From: Bacteroidota bacterium
GTDB lineage: Bacteria > Bacteroidota > Bacteroidia > Sphingobacteriales > Sphingobacteriaceae
Assembly: GCA_018828585.1 (NCBI GenBank)
Contig: JAHJVW010000039.1
Span: 1-61,289, forward strand
Length of the DNA stretch: 61,289 bases
Direction of reading: 5' to 3'
The position numbers and the translations under genes are program-made. Below the pieces are notes generated by a model. That model saw only the letters and a list, made by a program, of their open reading frames with translations, ran no database searches and was not told where the DNA came from. This document shows, piece by piece, positions 15,305 to 24,731 of this stretch (the first letter of the stretch is position 1; each line of letters begins with the position of its first letter).

Positions 15305-15337
15305 TTTGCTAATTCTCTAAAACAAATAGTATATTTG
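15305..15337 (+). promoter_or_regulatory. promoter of the dehydratase-Wzi unit
   Basis: TTTG (15305-15308), a 21-bp spacer and TATATTTG (15330-15337) match the Bacteroidota -33/-7 consensus. It lies 21 bp before the ATG at 15359, in the gap after the WecA-like gene. Confidence 0.7.
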
Positions 15338-15358
15338 AAACTACTAATATGAATTCGC

Positions 15359-17302
15359 ATGTTTAAAAAAATAAACATTGTACCTCGTTGGTTAATTTTC
15401 GCTATTGACCTTGCTTTTTGTGCACTATCACTGATTTTCGCCTATTTTATTCGCTATAATTTTGTTGTTGATCATATTGTTATTCAAGAATTAAGTAGGA
15501 ATACGCTTATTTTCATAGCCATCAATTGCATTGTTTTCTTTAGCGTTAAAACTTATGCGGGTATTGTAAGATACACCAGTGCGCAGGACTCGTTTCGTAT
15601 TTTATTCAGCATTTCGGTCAGCAATTTATTCTTCATCCTTTGCAACCTATTTTTAGTTTCATTTAATCAACCTGCTTTAATTTCTAATGTCATCGTAGTT
15701 ATTACCGGCTTGTGTAGTTTTGTTTTGTTAATCACCTACCGAGTATTGGTTAAATATTTCTTCATGTATATCAAAAACATGAAATTAGATAGAAGAGGAG
15801 TAGTGATTTATGGTGTTGGAGAAACTGGAGTAGCCACCAAAAGAACCTTAGATTCGGACCCGAATGTGAATATGAGAGTAGTCGCATTTATTGATGATGA
15901 CCCAAGAAAAAAAGGCAAAGTCGTAGACAACGTAAGGATTTATCATACCGATGATTTAGAAAAAATTATTGAATTAGAACACATAGATGACTTAATTCTA
16001 ACTTCTCAGAACATCACCCCTGAAAGAAAGAACAGAGCAGTTGATTTGTGTTTAGACCATGATGTAAAAGTTTTAAGTGTTCCTCCCTTAAAAACTTGGG
16101 TTAATGGTTCGTTTAAAGTGAACCAAATTAAAAATGTAAAGATTGAGGATTTATTAGAAAGGAGTCCTATCGTCATTGAAGAAGATGTCATCGAGGATCA
16201 AGTTAAGGGAAAAAGAATTTTAGTTACCGGTGCTGCAGGATCTATTGGTAGCGAGCTGGTTCGTCAATTGGTCAAATTCCAGCCACAGCTCATTATTCTA
16301 AATGATATTGCCGAGACTGCACTGCATGAGCTTCAGTTAGAGTTGCAGGACAATAATATTTTTGAGAATTTCGTGGCTTTTATTGGGGATGTAAGAAATA
16401 AACCTCGAATGGAATCGCTTTTTGAGACATTTAAGCCTCATTTTGTTTATCATGCTGCTGCCTATAAGCATGTTCCCATGATGGAGAATAATCCCAGTGA
16501 AGCCATCTGTACCAACGTAGGTGGAACAAAAAATCTAGCTGATTTATCGGTCAAATACAATGTCGCAAAATTCGTGATGATTTCTACAGATAAGGCGGTA
16601 AACCCAACCAGCATCATGGGGGCTTCCAAAAGAATCGCTGAGATTTATGTACAATCATTTTACGGAGCATTAAACAGTAATATAAAAGCTTTTAAGAATG
16701 GTTTAAGCCATTTAAACACGAAAGAAAATAAAACTAAATTTATTACGACCAGATTCGGAAACGTATTGGGCTCAAATGGCTCCGTAATTCCTCGATTTAA
16801 AGCTCAAATACAAAGCGGTGGCCCAATAACGGTAACCCATCCAGATATCACCCGATATTTTATGACCATTCCCGAAGCTTGTCGCTTAGTACTAGAAGCA
16901 GGATCAATGGGCGAAGGAGGAGAGATTTACATTTTTGATATGGGACAATCTGTAAAGATTGTTGAACTAGCAAAAAAGATGATTAAACTCTCTGGATTAA
17001 TCCCTAATCAAGATATCAAGATTGAGTTTACAGGCTTACGACCTGGTGAAAAACTATATGAAGAATTGTTAAATGATCTAGAAAATACCATTCCAACGCA
17101 TCATCATAAAATTATGATTGCAAAAGTCATCACTTATAATTTTGAAGAGGTGAGTCAACTAATCCAACAATTAATTGATATTTCATATAAATATCAGGAC
17201 AAAGTGGTGGTCAAAAAAATGAAAGAATTGGTTCCAGAGTATAAAAGTAAGAACTCTATATATGAAGAATTAGATGAAATTGAAATTGTAGTAAATGCTT
17301 AA
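15359..17302 (+). CDS. membrane-bound UDP-HexNAc 4,6-dehydratase (WbpM/CapD/PglF family)
   Basis: A 647-residue inner-membrane protein. Four TM helices (about 13-120) precede a CoA-binding-like Rossmann domain (about 145-270, VIYGVGETGVATK) and a C-terminal extended SDR domain. That domain starts KRILVTGAAGSIGSELV (NAD-binding GxxGxxG near 290) and has the catalytic STDKAVNPTSIMGASKR around 409-425, with the S/T-D-K and M-x-x-x-K pattern of 4,6-dehydratases instead of YxxxK. It converts UDP-GlcNAc to a 4-keto-6-deoxy sugar, the first step to QuiNAc, FucNAc or bacillosamine-type residues. The next gene overlaps it by eight bases. Confidence 0.9.
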   Translation: MFKKINIVPRWLIFAIDLAFCALSLIFAYFIRYNFVVDHIVIQELSRNTLIFIAINCIVFFSVKTYAGIVRYTSAQDSFRILFSISVSNLFFILCNLFLVSFNQPALISNVIVVITGLCSFVLLITYRVLVKYFFMYIKNMKLDRRGVVIYGVGETGVATKRTLDSDPNVNMRVVAFIDDDPRKKGKVVDNVRIYHTDDLEKIIELEHIDDLILTSQNITPERKNRAVDLCLDHDVKVLSVPPLKTWVNGSFKVNQIKNVKIEDLLERSPIVIEEDVIEDQVKGKRILVTGAAGSIGSELVRQLVKFQPQLIILNDIAETALHELQLELQDNNIFENFVAFIGDVRNKPRMESLFETFKPHFVYHAAAYKHVPMMENNPSEAICTNVGGTKNLADLSVKYNVAKFVMISTDKAVNPTSIMGASKRIAEIYVQSFYGALNSNIKAFKNGLSHLNTKENKTKFITTRFGNVLGSNGSVIPRFKAQIQSGGPITVTHPDITRYFMTIPEACRLVLEAGSMGEGGEIYIFDMGQSVKIVELAKKMIKLSGLIPNQDIKIEFTGLRPGEKLYEELLNDLENTIPTHHHKIMIAKVITYNFEEVSQLIQQLIDISYKYQDKVVVKKMKELVPEYKSKNSIYEELDEIEIVVNA

Positions 17303-17957
17303 CCTTAAGATAGCTACTTATTTGTTTTTATTCATGATTACATGTGGCCTTTCTACCTGTAAATCGCCTAAAGAATTCAAACAAACAATTTATGAAAATA
17401 ACTTCGATACGGGTGATATAACCCACTTAAGCAATACTAAAATCAGTACTTTTAATCAAAGTAAAGTGCTTGGAAATTTTAATAATGACGGTTTTGAATT
17501 AATATTAAACCAAATTCCAACACACGATTTAATTGAAATTAGCTTTGACCTTTACATACACGATACTTGGGACGGGAACAAAACATCCAACGGTATAGAT
17601 GGTCCTGACATTTGGGAAATGCAAATAGATGGTTCCCCTTATATCTATACCACATTTTCTAATACCATTTGCGCAACAACTTTTTGTAGTCCACAATCCT
17701 ATCCTGATGATTATCCCAATAACAATCACAATCCAAGAAGCGGTGCAGTCGACGTTCTACTCCCTGGCTTTTGTAGTTTAAAACTAATATCTGGTGGATC
17801 AACACTGTATAAAATCAGAAAAATTATTCAGCATAAAAATTCATCTTTAAATTTAAAATGCTTGGATCATTTAATTCAAACAAATGTCAAACCTGCCATT
17901 TGTGATGAAAGTTGGTCAATAGATAATCTAAAAATTGTAAGTATCAGTTTAAACTAA
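17295..17957 (+). CDS. lipoprotein of unknown function in the capsule locus
   Basis: A 220-residue protein with signal peptide and lipobox GLSTC (Cys22). The mature part looks like a lectin-type beta-sandwich (YENNFDTGD..., EISFDLYIHDTWDGN, GPDIWEMQIDG) with six further cysteines that may form disulfides. I cannot name a family. It overlaps the dehydratase gene by eight bases, and its stop shares one base with the next start (TAATG), so it is made together with the Wzi-like proteins and could help hold the polysaccharide at the cell surface. That role is inferred from context. Confidence 0.7.
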   Translation: MLNLKIATYLFLFMITCGLSTCKSPKEFKQTIYENNFDTGDITHLSNTKISTFNQSKVLGNFNNDGFELILNQIPTHDLIEISFDLYIHDTWDGNKTSNGIDGPDIWEMQIDGSPYIYTTFSNTICATTFCSPQSYPDDYPNNNHNPRSGAVDVLLPGFCSLKLISGGSTLYKIRKIIQHKNSSLNLKCLDHLIQTNVKPAICDESWSIDNLKIVSISLN

Positions 17958-19657
17958 TGAAAAAATATTTATTCATCTGTTGTAGCTTCATTACTGTTTT
18001 GCTGTTCAATTCATCTCCTATTAGTGCGCAAACTATTGCGGTTGGCTTTGCTAATTTGGAAGATTATTACAGACAAAATCAACTGTTGAGTGATAGCTCT
18101 TTTGATAAACTGTCACATACCATTCGTCCAATATATCCAACAAAAAACTTTGGAGTACGCTCCGAATATTTTATAGACACGCTTAGAACCCCGCATAATC
18201 TTCTGAAGATTCAATCGGGATACCAATCCAAAAATGAACTAATTAATTTTCATCTACTCCCAATTCAGTTTCAAACACGTTTTAATTCTGATCATCCATA
18301 TGGATGGAATGATGGACCCATGATTCCTGCTAGTGGTTTACAAACCTATTTTAGTGCTGGATTCTATGGGAAAATTGGCCCTATAAGTATCCAGCTGCAG
18401 CCTGAAATAGTTTTAGCTGCAAATCCCGAATTTGAAGGTTTTTCAGATAAGAACTTCAAAGTATTTACAGCAAGATATTATGATTTTTATAATAAAATTG
18501 ATCTCCCCGAACGCTTTGGGAATAGTTCTTTTGGGGAAACCTATTGGGGTCAAAGTAGTGTTAGAATAAACTCAAAGAATGTCTCTTTTGGTTTATCGAC
18601 GGAGAATTTATGGTGGGGTCCTGGTATCAGCAATTCATTGTTAATGAGTAATACTGCTCCAGGCTTTAAGCACTTCACATTAAACACGATTAAACCCATA
18701 GCAACCAGAGTAGGTAGTTTTGAAGGTCAGATCATTGCTGGATGGCCACAAACTAGTAAATATGGCGTATTAACTCCCGAACTAACCTATTTCAACGAAC
18801 CCCTTTACGTCCCTAAATCCCGTAATCAAAGATATTTATCTGGTATGATTTTTACCTGGCAGCCCAAATGGATCAAGGGTTTATTCCTAGGGTTTGATAG
18901 AACGCTGCAACTTTACACCCATCAACAGGGTAACCGTATAGGAGATTATCTTCCTTTATTTTCTCCATTTCAATCTGTAAGCGCTGATGAAAGTTTAGTG
19001 AAAAGACAACAAATGGGAGCGGTCTTTTTTAGATGGATTTGGCCGGAAAGTAAAGCTGAATTCTATGGAGAATTTGGTAGACATCATCAAAATACCAGCT
19101 TAAGAAATAATCTGTTAGAAACAGAAAAAAACAGAGGATATATCGTAGGCTTAAGGAAGGTCCTTCCATTGAAGAATAAGGACGAGCATTTACTCATCTC
19201 GGCAGAAGTAAGTCAGTTAAATGAGACGAACTCAAATGACATTACCAACTTAAACTCTTGGTATATCAATTCATTTATAACAGCTGGTTATACCCATCAA
19301 GGACAAGAGATAGGTGCTGGAATTGGTCCAGGAGCTAACATCCAACAAGTCAGTGTGAGCTGGAATAAGGGATTAAAAAAAATAGGTCTGGAAGTAGAGC
19401 GTTATCTTCATAACGACGATTTTTACTATTATGCCTTACAGGATTCTTACGATTTTAGAAGACATTGGTATGATTTAAGCTTAAAAGCTTCAGGTACTTG
19501 GGATTACCAAAACTTATTATTTAATGCAAATATTTTCGCGACAAGGTCATATAATTATAAATACTACCTAGAACAAAAGCCCGGCGACCCTTACTTTGTT
19601 TATGGGCTAAATAAATTTAATCTGCAAATTCAGTTAGGAGTGAATTATAGATTTTAA
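17957..19657 (+). CDS. capsule assembly Wzi-family outer-membrane protein (first copy)
   Basis: A 566-residue predicted beta-barrel with signal peptide ending SPISAQ. It carries the marks of Bacteroidota Wzi-like proteins: DHPYGWNDGPMIPASGLQ, AGFYGKIGPISIQLQPE, SVRINSKNVSFGLSTENLWW with GPG next, and a C-terminal beta-strand ending in Phe (LGVNYRF), as expected for BAM-dependent insertion. Wzi-type proteins bind capsular polysaccharide at the outer membrane. It is followed by a paralogue whose ATG overlaps its stop by one base. Why two tandem copies are kept is not clear; different polymers or a hetero-oligomer are options. Confidence 0.82.
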   Translation: MKKYLFICCSFITVLLFNSSPISAQTIAVGFANLEDYYRQNQLLSDSSFDKLSHTIRPIYPTKNFGVRSEYFIDTLRTPHNLLKIQSGYQSKNELINFHLLPIQFQTRFNSDHPYGWNDGPMIPASGLQTYFSAGFYGKIGPISIQLQPEIVLAANPEFEGFSDKNFKVFTARYYDFYNKIDLPERFGNSSFGETYWGQSSVRINSKNVSFGLSTENLWWGPGISNSLLMSNTAPGFKHFTLNTIKPIATRVGSFEGQIIAGWPQTSKYGVLTPELTYFNEPLYVPKSRNQRYLSGMIFTWQPKWIKGLFLGFDRTLQLYTHQQGNRIGDYLPLFSPFQSVSADESLVKRQQMGAVFFRWIWPESKAEFYGEFGRHHQNTSLRNNLLETEKNRGYIVGLRKVLPLKNKDEHLLISAEVSQLNETNSNDITNLNSWYINSFITAGYTHQGQEIGAGIGPGANIQQVSVSWNKGLKKIGLEVERYLHNDDFYYYALQDSYDFRRHWYDLSLKASGTWDYQNLLFNANIFATRSYNYKYYLEQKPGDPYFVYGLNKFNLQIQLGVNYRF

Positions 19658-21327
19658 TGATGAAAAAAATAAACATTTATTCCTTTCTGATCTTCATTTT
19701 TATCTGTCCTCACATTTATGGGCAAACCATCAATGTGGGAAGTACTGTTGAAGATTATTACCAGTTTTTACAATTGAAGGGTGAACTAGACTCTAGTCTA
19801 TCGTTTACCATCAGACCATTAAATGATGCTTACCTCACTCAAGCAATTAAACCCTCTTCAAGAAATACGAGAGACAGCTTAAGGTTTTTTTATCCGCTCA
19901 TAGAGCAAAAGCATCTTTCGCTGAGTCTTCTTCCCATTACATTGATTCAACAAGTAAATACGGATCATCCCTATGGATGGAATGATGGCGCTATGATTCC
20001 CGCTAAAGGCTATGAAAGTCTGGTTTCAGCGGGTTTTTATTTTAAGGTAGGGCCACTATCCATTCAACTTCAACCAGAGTATGTCTATGCTCAAAATCTA
20101 ATTTTTGATGATTTTGGGAAGTATCATTCTGATCAGGATTTGATCAACTATTACGCTTATCATTCAGGTACAGATCAGCCAGAAAAATTTGGACCTGGAT
20201 CTTATTCAAAAGTTTCATGGGGTCAAAGTAATATTTCTCTGAGTCATCAATGGTTAAGTTTGAGTTTATCTAATGAAAATAAATGGTGGGGACCAGGCAA
20301 TAGAAATAGCTTGATCATGGGTAATCATGCGCCTGGCTTTAAGAATATTTCATTACATAGCAATCGACCCATTAATATTGGAATTGGATCATTAGAATTT
20401 GAGATGTTTGGAGGCAGATTAGAAGAGTCTAATCAATCAGCTTTAGTGAAAAATAAGACGAACAATGGTTCATTATTATATAATGCTAAGAATCCTGATT
20501 GGAGATATTTATCAGCTTTAACGTTTAGTTACCAACCCAAATGGGTACCTGGGCTATTTTTTGGGCTAACTAGAACGTTTCAAGCTTATCATGCGACTGT
20601 GGACACTTTTCAAGAATATGTCCCATTTTTAACGCCTTATCAAAAGAAAAACACCAATAATGGAGACCCCATTCCTCGGGATCAATTAAGCTCGGTTTAT
20701 GCGAAATGGCTTTTGCCAAAAACGCATGCGGAAGTATATTTTGAATATGGCGTGAATGATAACGCCATAGATTTTAGAGATTTTTTGGGTTCCCCTCAAC
20801 ATTCGAGAGCCTATATTTTTGGATTCAAAAAAATGATAGCACTTAATAAAAGGGATGAATATATTACCATAAGTTCTGAAATTACACAATTATCACAAAC
20901 GCCTGATCGATTAGTGAGGCCAGCAGGGTCTTGGTATTATCATGGAGAGCTATTTCAAGGATATACAAACAAAGGGCAAGTATTGGGTGCTGGAACTGGC
21001 TCAGGAGGTGACTTACAATCTTTTTCTATCAATTATTTGAAAGACTTTAAAAATATAGGCTTCCGTTTTGAAAGATCAGTCCACGATCAAGATTATTATG
21101 AGGCTCTCATTGGAGATTATAATGGCCAAAGCAGAAGATGGGTTGATTTAAGTTTTGCGGCTTTAGGCCAATGGAAATTCAATCACTTTTTACTAAACAC
21201 CGAGCTCAACTATATCAAATCTTTAAATTACCAATGGTATGACTTTACGCCTTCTGGAAATTATTTACCAGTTGGGCAAGACCGAGGAAATTTCCATGGA
21301 AGAATAGGAATTAACTATTTTTTCTAG
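19657..21327 (+). CDS. capsule assembly Wzi-family outer-membrane protein (second copy)
   Basis: A 556-residue paralogue of the protein before it, with a signal peptide ending PHIYGQ and the same blocks: DHPYGWNDGAMIPAKGYESL, AGFYFKVGPLSIQLQPEYVY, NENKWWGPGNRNS. It has a terminal aromatic beta-strand (GINYFF). It is clearly a tandem duplicate that has since diverged. The 3' end overlaps the convergent chain-length gene by 17 bp, leaving no room for a terminator between the two converging units. Confidence 0.82.
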   Translation: MMKKINIYSFLIFIFICPHIYGQTINVGSTVEDYYQFLQLKGELDSSLSFTIRPLNDAYLTQAIKPSSRNTRDSLRFFYPLIEQKHLSLSLLPITLIQQVNTDHPYGWNDGAMIPAKGYESLVSAGFYFKVGPLSIQLQPEYVYAQNLIFDDFGKYHSDQDLINYYAYHSGTDQPEKFGPGSYSKVSWGQSNISLSHQWLSLSLSNENKWWGPGNRNSLIMGNHAPGFKNISLHSNRPINIGIGSLEFEMFGGRLEESNQSALVKNKTNNGSLLYNAKNPDWRYLSALTFSYQPKWVPGLFFGLTRTFQAYHATVDTFQEYVPFLTPYQKKNTNNGDPIPRDQLSSVYAKWLLPKTHAEVYFEYGVNDNAIDFRDFLGSPQHSRAYIFGFKKMIALNKRDEYITISSEITQLSQTPDRLVRPAGSWYYHGELFQGYTNKGQVLGAGTGSGGDLQSFSINYLKDFKNIGFRFERSVHDQDYYEALIGDYNGQSRRWVDLSFAALGQWKFNHFLLNTELNYIKSLNYQWYDFTPSGNYLPVGQDRGNFHGRIGINYFF

Positions 21328-22390
21328 CTGGTTGTTTAAATAATAGAAAGATCATATAAAATAATCCAGCCAAAAATCCTCCGTAGGCTACTCCCTGCCA
21401 CCACTTTAATTTATTTTTTTCCAAAGGTAAATCAGGTTGATCCACGATTTGGACGGTTGGCGTTTCTTGCATCAACATCGTCTTACTGACTTCTAAATTT
21501 TTAATTACCTCGGTATAAATGGTAGATAAAACTATTTTATCTCTTTCTTTTACCTCGGAACCTACTTTTGCCGTTGGATAAGCTGGATTAACGTCTAATA
21601 GAATCCTATTTGAGGAAGATGCTTGATAGGTTTTCTGATTCAATAAAGCGGTGATGCTGTCTGCTCTTAGCTGTAACTTGTCTACATTAGTTTTTAAGCG
21701 CTTTGTTTTCGTTTGTATATAAAAATCAGCTCCTTCTGCTAACAATCTACTGCATAATAATTGCGCTAATTTTTCATCCTTCATGGTGGTACTCAACTCA
21801 AAAAAGCTTAATTTTTTATCTGGTTTAACGATGCTTAAACCACTTTTCTGAATTCGTTTGCCAATATCCTGTAAGAGACTGTCTTGAAGTCTTGAATAAT
21901 TGCTAGTCTTTGTCGGAAAAGAAAGGATTCCCTCTCCATTTAGATATTTACTTTCCCAGCTCTTGATAAGCTTATTCTTTATCGCAAAAATATCTGCCAA
22001 CGTATGATTTTGTTCATCTCCGTAGGAGGTCAACAAAGTATTTTTCAAAATTGTATTACTCTTTAATAACTGCTCCACGTTATCCCCCGCTAACACACCA
22101 GAAGCGCCACCCAAGCTATTCATATCGAAGCCAAATTGACCTGCTAAAGCAGATACCAAAGATCCGCCACCTGATGATTTAGAATCCTCTACCACAAAAG
22201 TGAGTCTCGCGGTATAAGACACGGGCCAAATGAATGAAATTAATAAGCCTGCAATGCCACCTAATACCCCTATTAATATGATTTGAAATTTTCTTTTCCA
22301 CAGGTATAAAAAATCATCTTTACGTTCAATAAATAACATTTTAAAGGAGAAATTTTCTTCTTCTGGATTTTGTACAGGATAATTTTTCAT
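21311..22390 (-). CDS. Wzz-type polysaccharide chain-length determinant
   Basis: A 359-residue inner-membrane protein with the usual two-TM hairpin: TM1 at about 38-58 (ILIGVLGGIAGLLISFIWP) and TM2 at about 331-352 after the Pro-rich motif (VQIVDQPDLPLEKNK). The periplasmic part between is helical. No C-terminal tyrosine kinase domain is fused, unlike Wzc, and no kinase or phosphatase gene is seen in the window. It sets polymer length with the Wzy polymerase encoded upstream in the same operon. The gene is the last of the leftward operon, three bases after the Wza gene. Confidence 0.88.
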   Translation of the reverse strand: MKNYPVQNPEEENFSFKMLFIERKDDFLYLWKRKFQIILIGVLGGIAGLLISFIWPVSYTARLTFVVEDSKSSGGGSLVSALAGQFGFDMNSLGGASGVLAGDNVEQLLKSNTILKNTLLTSYGDEQNHTLADIFAIKNKLIKSWESKYLNGEGILSFPTKTSNYSRLQDSLLQDIGKRIQKSGLSIVKPDKKLSFFELSTTMKDEKLAQLLCSRLLAEGADFYIQTKTKRLKTNVDKLQLRADSITALLNQKTYQASSSNRILLDVNPAYPTAKVGSEVKERDKIVLSTIYTEVIKNLEVSKTMLMQETPTVQIVDQPDLPLEKNKLKWWQGVAYGGFLAGLFYMIFLLFKQPARKNS

Positions 22391-22393
22391 TGA

Positions 22394-24706
22394 TTATTTA
22401 CGTAAAATAGCGAATATACTGACCAGTGCCGTTAATGCCGTCGCGAAGGCAGAAATTTCACCTACACCCAATTTCACTTTAACATCAAAAGAGGGTTGTG
22501 GTACAATAATTTTACTTCCTTCGGTAACTATAGGATAATTTCTGAAGAATAAGAAATGCTTAACCGGACTATTTATCCCATTTGGATACGCAACATAAGC
22601 ATTCCTTAGTTTTACATTCTGTTTAATACCGCCAGCTGAGTTGATATAATATTTAAAGTTTTTGCTGTTGTAATGAAATAATTGAGGCGTATTTACCCCA
22701 CCCAGAACTTCAACAAATGGATTTTCTTTTGGAATGAAAACACTATCTTGAGGTAAAAGAATTAATTTTCTTTCCTTTTCCTTGCCAGTTAAATTCGCAT
22801 CCACTCTTAAGCCATTTCTGTAAATCTGAGCATTCCTTAAAGAACCAGAAGGAGTAATTCCACCTGCTCTTTGAATTAACTCTAAAGCGGTTTCATCTCT
22901 TCTTTGTAAAGCATAAATTCCAGGAAATAGAATTTCGCCTCCTATGTTAATATTACCCAAGGTCTGATAATTGACTAACCTTGGTACCGTAATTTTATCC
23001 AAAGCTTGTAACTGAATGGGTTCATTGGATTGCAAATTGCTGTCTAAATCAACAGTAAAAGTTTTTACCAATTGATTGGCTACTATATCTGATTTATTCT
23101 GAATGATTCTTGAAATTTCAATTCTATGATTTGCAGCATTATATTTAAAGCCTCCCGCCATCGCAATTAAATCTGCCAACTGCATTCCTTCTCTAAAACC
23201 ATAGTTTCCAGGCTGCTTCACAAAGCCACTAATGCTTACCGACAATTCATTTCGCAGTTCATCACTAGAGATAATGAAAACTTCATCCTCTCTTTGAAGA
23301 ACGATATCAGCTGTCTTTCCTGAAATAATATCTGCTAAATCAAATGAAACGGTTTGCTTGGTTAAGTCTGGCTTAATTCTGTTAATATATCCCCTGCTTA
23401 ATAATGCATTTCCTCTTAATCCACTGGCATCTTCAATTAACCCTTTAAGCGTTAAACCTTCCTTTAATTCAAAAACGCCTGGACGATAAATTGCCCCATA
23501 GATACTCACCCGATTAGTATAACGCTCTAGTATTCTACCTACGACAATAGAATCCGCATTTTGCGGAACGTAGTTTTCATAAATATTATCTGGAACATTT
23601 TTTACCATTTGTTCCGTTTTGCCCTTTTGAAAAACTTTCAGCATCTGCTGATAGGCATCTGCACTAAAACCACCAGCATACTGAATTAAATCTGAAATTG
23701 TTTCGCCAGGTCTAAGCTCATAAGCTGCAGGCATTTTTACTTCACCACTTAAAACCACTCTCTTTTGATAAAATGGAATTCTAATCACATCTTGATCTTG
23801 TAAGCTAATGTTATCACTTAACAAGCCTTTCTGTAAAAATGAATAAAGATCGACTTTCTTAAATACTTTATTCCCCCTAATCAGTTCTATGCTTCTTAAC
23901 GAACCATTTTCTGTAGGACCGCCAGTTTGATAAAGCGCATTAAACATCGTCGAAAGTGAAGACAGCGTATAGGTACCAGGTTGTTTGACTTCCCCTATGA
24001 TGGTTACTCTTATGCTTCTAATGTTCCCTAAGGTTACACTTAACTTGGTTTGTCCGGATGATAAGGCTGGATAAAACTTTTGCATTTTTGTCCTTATGAG
24101 GGTCCTTGCCTGCTCAATGGTTAAACCTCCAACATAAATTAATCCCACATAGGGAATTTGTATGTTTCCTTCGGGAGTAACCTCTGTTTTTAAGGAAGAC
24201 TCATTTAAACCAGTCAATAAAATAATCAATTGATCTTGAGTGCCTATGACATATCCTTCGGGAGTAGCAATTCTTAAATCCGGCTGAAAACTCAGTTTCG
24301 AATTATTAAAATAGGCAAGCCCATATACTTGTGATGGAACATTTGTAAAAATATTTAATGGAATATTTTGCTCTTGACGAGAATAGCTGATGCTGTCAGG
24401 CTTAGTTTTGGTGACCAATTTATTGTTCATTATTGCTCCCGACTTGATCACTGCAATTCTCTTCTTAAGTTTTTCAACCTCAATGGCAGGTAAGCCTTTT
24501 TGTTGCATCATTTGGAAAGCCGTCTCTTCCGTAAGACCACTGCTTAAAAGCTTTTGATAAAGCAATAGGATTTGATCGTCACTCAAGTCGTCTACTTTTA
24601 TAGTTTGAATATTTTCTATGCTTAATGTTTGAGCACTCAGCTGAAAAGCCGAGATCAAAAGACCGAATATGATGTATAAGATATATTTATAGCGCATATG
24701 ATTCAA
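22394..24706 (-). CDS. Wza-like polysaccharide export protein with multiple SLBB domains
   Basis: A 770-residue outer-membrane export channel component. A signal peptide ends LSAQ (about 26); a helical N-terminal region with DLSDDQILLLYQKLLSSGLT follows. Next comes the Poly_export domain (about 150-235, VTPEGNIQIPYVGLIYVGGL) and a series of about five SLBB-type beta-grasp repeats (TIIGEVKQPGTYTLSSLS, VVLSGEVKMPAAYELRPGE, SVSISGFVKQPGNYGFREG and others). A C-terminal hydrophobic segment (ISAFATALTALVSIFAILRK) is unusual. E. coli Wza is about half this length; long multi-SLBB forms are common in Bacteroidota. No lipobox is evident. Confidence 0.88.
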   Translation of the reverse strand: MNHMRYKYILYIIFGLLISAFQLSAQTLSIENIQTIKVDDLSDDQILLLYQKLLSSGLTEETAFQMMQQKGLPAIEVEKLKKRIAVIKSGAIMNNKLVTKTKPDSISYSRQEQNIPLNIFTNVPSQVYGLAYFNNSKLSFQPDLRIATPEGYVIGTQDQLIILLTGLNESSLKTEVTPEGNIQIPYVGLIYVGGLTIEQARTLIRTKMQKFYPALSSGQTKLSVTLGNIRSIRVTIIGEVKQPGTYTLSSLSTMFNALYQTGGPTENGSLRSIELIRGNKVFKKVDLYSFLQKGLLSDNISLQDQDVIRIPFYQKRVVLSGEVKMPAAYELRPGETISDLIQYAGGFSADAYQQMLKVFQKGKTEQMVKNVPDNIYENYVPQNADSIVVGRILERYTNRVSIYGAIYRPGVFELKEGLTLKGLIEDASGLRGNALLSRGYINRIKPDLTKQTVSFDLADIISGKTADIVLQREDEVFIISSDELRNELSVSISGFVKQPGNYGFREGMQLADLIAMAGGFKYNAANHRIEISRIIQNKSDIVANQLVKTFTVDLDSNLQSNEPIQLQALDKITVPRLVNYQTLGNINIGGEILFPGIYALQRRDETALELIQRAGGITPSGSLRNAQIYRNGLRVDANLTGKEKERKLILLPQDSVFIPKENPFVEVLGGVNTPQLFHYNSKNFKYYINSAGGIKQNVKLRNAYVAYPNGINSPVKHFLFFRNYPIVTEGSKIIVPQPSFDVKVKLGVGEISAFATALTALVSIFAILRK

Positions 24707-24731
24707 TTTTGGGAGTTGGCAAAGTTATACA